Positions 62,917 through 64,000 of a stretch of DNA of 64,000 nt are shown here, one piece after another; positions within the stretch are counted from its first letter, which is position 1, and each line of letters opens with the position of its first letter. Under the pieces are notes generated by a model. It was not told where the DNA came from, searched no databases, and saw nothing but the letters and a program-made list of their open reading frames with translations. The position numbers and the translations under genes are program-made. Source of the stretch: Verrucomicrobiota bacterium JB022 (GTDB lineage Bacteria; Verrucomicrobiota; Verrucomicrobiia; Opitutales; Oceanipulchritudinaceae); contig JAUTCQ010000003.1 in the NCBI GenBank assembly GCA_030673845.1, positions 186,001 through 250,000 on the forward strand, read 5' to 3'.

Positions 62917-63552
62917 TTACGAGAGCGTCACAGGCTTGACGCGCACCGGCCTGCTCTCGCTCCAGCCTGGGTGAGTCGCCACCTTGGCGGTCAGCTCGCG
63001 CGGCGACAAGGCATAGAAGAAGGCCGCCGTCATGATGAGCAGGGCGCCATTCAGCTCGGCCAGCTCTTCCATAAAGGGCATTTCGACTTCTTCGCAGAAT
63101 GAGCCCAGTGCCAGCAACAGGCAGCCGCCTATCACCAGCAGCGAGATTCGGCTGCGGACGATTTGCCAGAACTCGCGCAGGTGGTGGCGGAAGGCTACGG
63201 CGAATCGCGCCACCAGCGCGAGGAACACCAGCGTCATCAGGATGTCCTTGGACATGCCGCCAAAGAAGAAGTTGACCATTGGGGCGATGTCCATCTCCGC
63301 CACATCGACTTCCCGCAGGAAAAAGGCGACATTGGCAAAGGTAAAGACACCGGCCAGCCAACGCTCGAAGCCCTTCAGTTGTAAAAGGGCCCAAAGGGTA
63401 AAGAAAGTCGCGCCGATGTAGCAGACAGCCTGCAGGTTCTCGATCAGCTCGTTTTCCTCGTAGAGGTGGACTTGCCCTTGCCAGAGCACGGCGTACAGGA
63501 TGGCCGCGTTCAGGCCCAAGGCGGCCAGAAGGATGGTTAGCACTCGTTTCAT
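62917..63552 (-). CDS. Membrane protein of unknown function
   Basis: 211 residues with six membrane segments (about 5-22, 40-58, 66-82, 98-118, 132-150, 160-182). MKRVLTILLAALGLNAAILY is a possible start anchor. A loop with conserved acidic residues is seen (REVDVAEMDIAPMVNFFFGG), as is CEEVEMPFMEELAELNGALL near the end. No known family is recognised. It is monocistronic with its own terminator. Confidence 0.75.
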   Translation of the reverse strand: MKRVLTILLAALGLNAAILYAVLWQGQVHLYEENELIENLQAVCYIGATFFTLWALLQLKGFERWLAGVFTFANVAFFLREVDVAEMDIAPMVNFFFGGMSKDILMTLVFLALVARFAVAFRHHLREFWQIVRSRISLLVIGGCLLLALGSFCEEVEMPFMEELAELNGALLIMTAAFFYALSPRELTAKVATHPGWSESRPVRVKPVTLS

Positions 63553-63739
63553 CAGGGATCTCCGTTTCGATCACGTCACACGTGGTCAAGGTGTGACGCA
63601 AACGCCGCAGTTGGCGGCTCTTCGTAACAATCAAGTTCTACTTATGCGCCTATACCCGCAAAAGTAAAGCTCTACTTAAAACATTCGTTTTTGAACGGCA
63701 GGAGGTGAAGGCAAACAGAGGATTAGCGCATCATCTCGG

Positions 63740-64000
63740 CTAATCCTGAAGATTCTGACCCTCGGGAAAGGACCAGGAAGCAGGTGTATCATCAAGCTTG
63801 CAGCATTCTACCCCGCAACGAAGTGTCCACAACGGCTCGTCCGGGAAGTCTCCTATCGTCAAGGTGCAGATAAGCCCGTTGACGTTGGCGAAGTAGTTCC
63901 CGTCCGCTGGCGCTACTTCGAGCCAGTGGATCCTTCTGCACAAGAGGTCTGCTATGATGGCATCTGGTGGTTGCACCCAGACATAAAAAAGGCGGCCGAA
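63740..64000 (-). CDS. Hypothetical protein, 5' end off window
   Basis: The frame is open from the right edge to a stop at 63740, giving at least 86 residues. It reads RLFYVWVQPPDAIIADLLCR and continues through NYFANVNGLICTLTIGDFP to SWSFPEGQNLQD. A GTG at 63976 is inside this frame but the reading continues upstream with protein-like sequence, so the true start is probably beyond the window. I do not recognise it. Confidence 0.6.
   Translation of the reverse strand, partial: FGRLFYVWVQPPDAIIADLLCRRIHWLEVAPADGNYFANVNGLICTLTIGDFPDEPLWTLRCGVECCKLDDTPASWSFPEGQNLQD

Overview
The window looks like a chromosome segment of a high-GC Verrucomicrobiota bacterium, most likely class Opitutia (Opitutales). 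This rests on gene content and style: a protein resembling the Verru_Chthon cassette protein A family, a secreted Trp-rich protein with W-x-W repeats, a RimB/RimK pair, a stand-alone CoaB, and high-GC codon use throughout. It is an inference, since no marker rRNA is present. Most genes are ordinary housekeeping or transport genes. The accessory signal sits in repeats, a CRISPR array, toxin-antitoxin pairs and amidoligase-type genes.

Region by region. 1-3.3 kb: a minus-strand group (FAD oxidoreductase cut by the left edge, small exported protein, acyl carrier protein), a small gene overlapping a GAF-domain gene, and a DUF433/DUF5615 toxin-antitoxin pair whose toxin is frameshifted. 3.3-13.9 kb: AI-2E-family permease, MtaB tRNA methylthiotransferase, a sodium:neurotransmitter symporter with a 57-residue companion, lipoprotein, Fur-family regulator, peptide deformylase, a two-gene membrane/coiled-coil unit and an acetyltransferase. 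13.9-19.9 kb: envelope-glycan genes in a lower-GC patch, a LysR regulator and a small inner-membrane protein. 19.9-28.5 kb: CoaB, a MntA/HepT pair, polyphosphate kinase, an AT-richer probable nuclease, lipoprotein and secreted proteins. 28.6-33.3 kb: enolase, dihydrolipoyl dehydrogenase, a 19-repeat type I-E-like CRISPR array without cas genes, and tRNA-Pro(CGG). 33.4-40.7 kb: the circularly permuted ATP-grasp / alpha-E / transglutaminase system, split in two by a REP-associated tyrosine transposase (RAYT) and its repeats. 40.8-53.2 kb: membrane glycosyltransferase-like protein, cytochrome c-PQQ sugar dehydrogenase, K+ channel, glycosyltransferase, Ca2+/Na+ exchanger, coiled-coil response regulator, Na+/H+ antiporter, RimB-RimK and DoxX. 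53.6-64 kb: pullulanase, short-chain dehydrogenase, DUF420 protein, pilin-leader protein, MTAP-type phosphorylase, single-domain response regulator, SMP-30 protein, membrane protein, and a gene cut by the right edge.

The most interesting structure has two layers. First, five intergenic regions carry the same composite palindromic repeat: a GGCACCC/GGGTGCC hairpin, a core containing ACCGGAAGTCG, and a GCATCC/GGATGC hairpin, usually as facing pairs. A sixth region carries a divergent variant. One cluster brackets the only RAYT gene, whose stop codon lies inside a repeat hairpin. This fits a REP/RAYT system that is or was spreading. Second, the RAYT cluster separates two halves of a predicted peptide-ligation system. 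One half has an ATP-grasp enzyme with intact motifs plus an alpha-E protein. The other has a transglutaminase plus an ATP-grasp/alpha-E fusion whose ATP-grasp half lacks the motifs seen in its neighbour. RimB and RimK, the latter fused to a TrkA_C/RCK_C-like domain, add another amidoligase unit 10 kb away.
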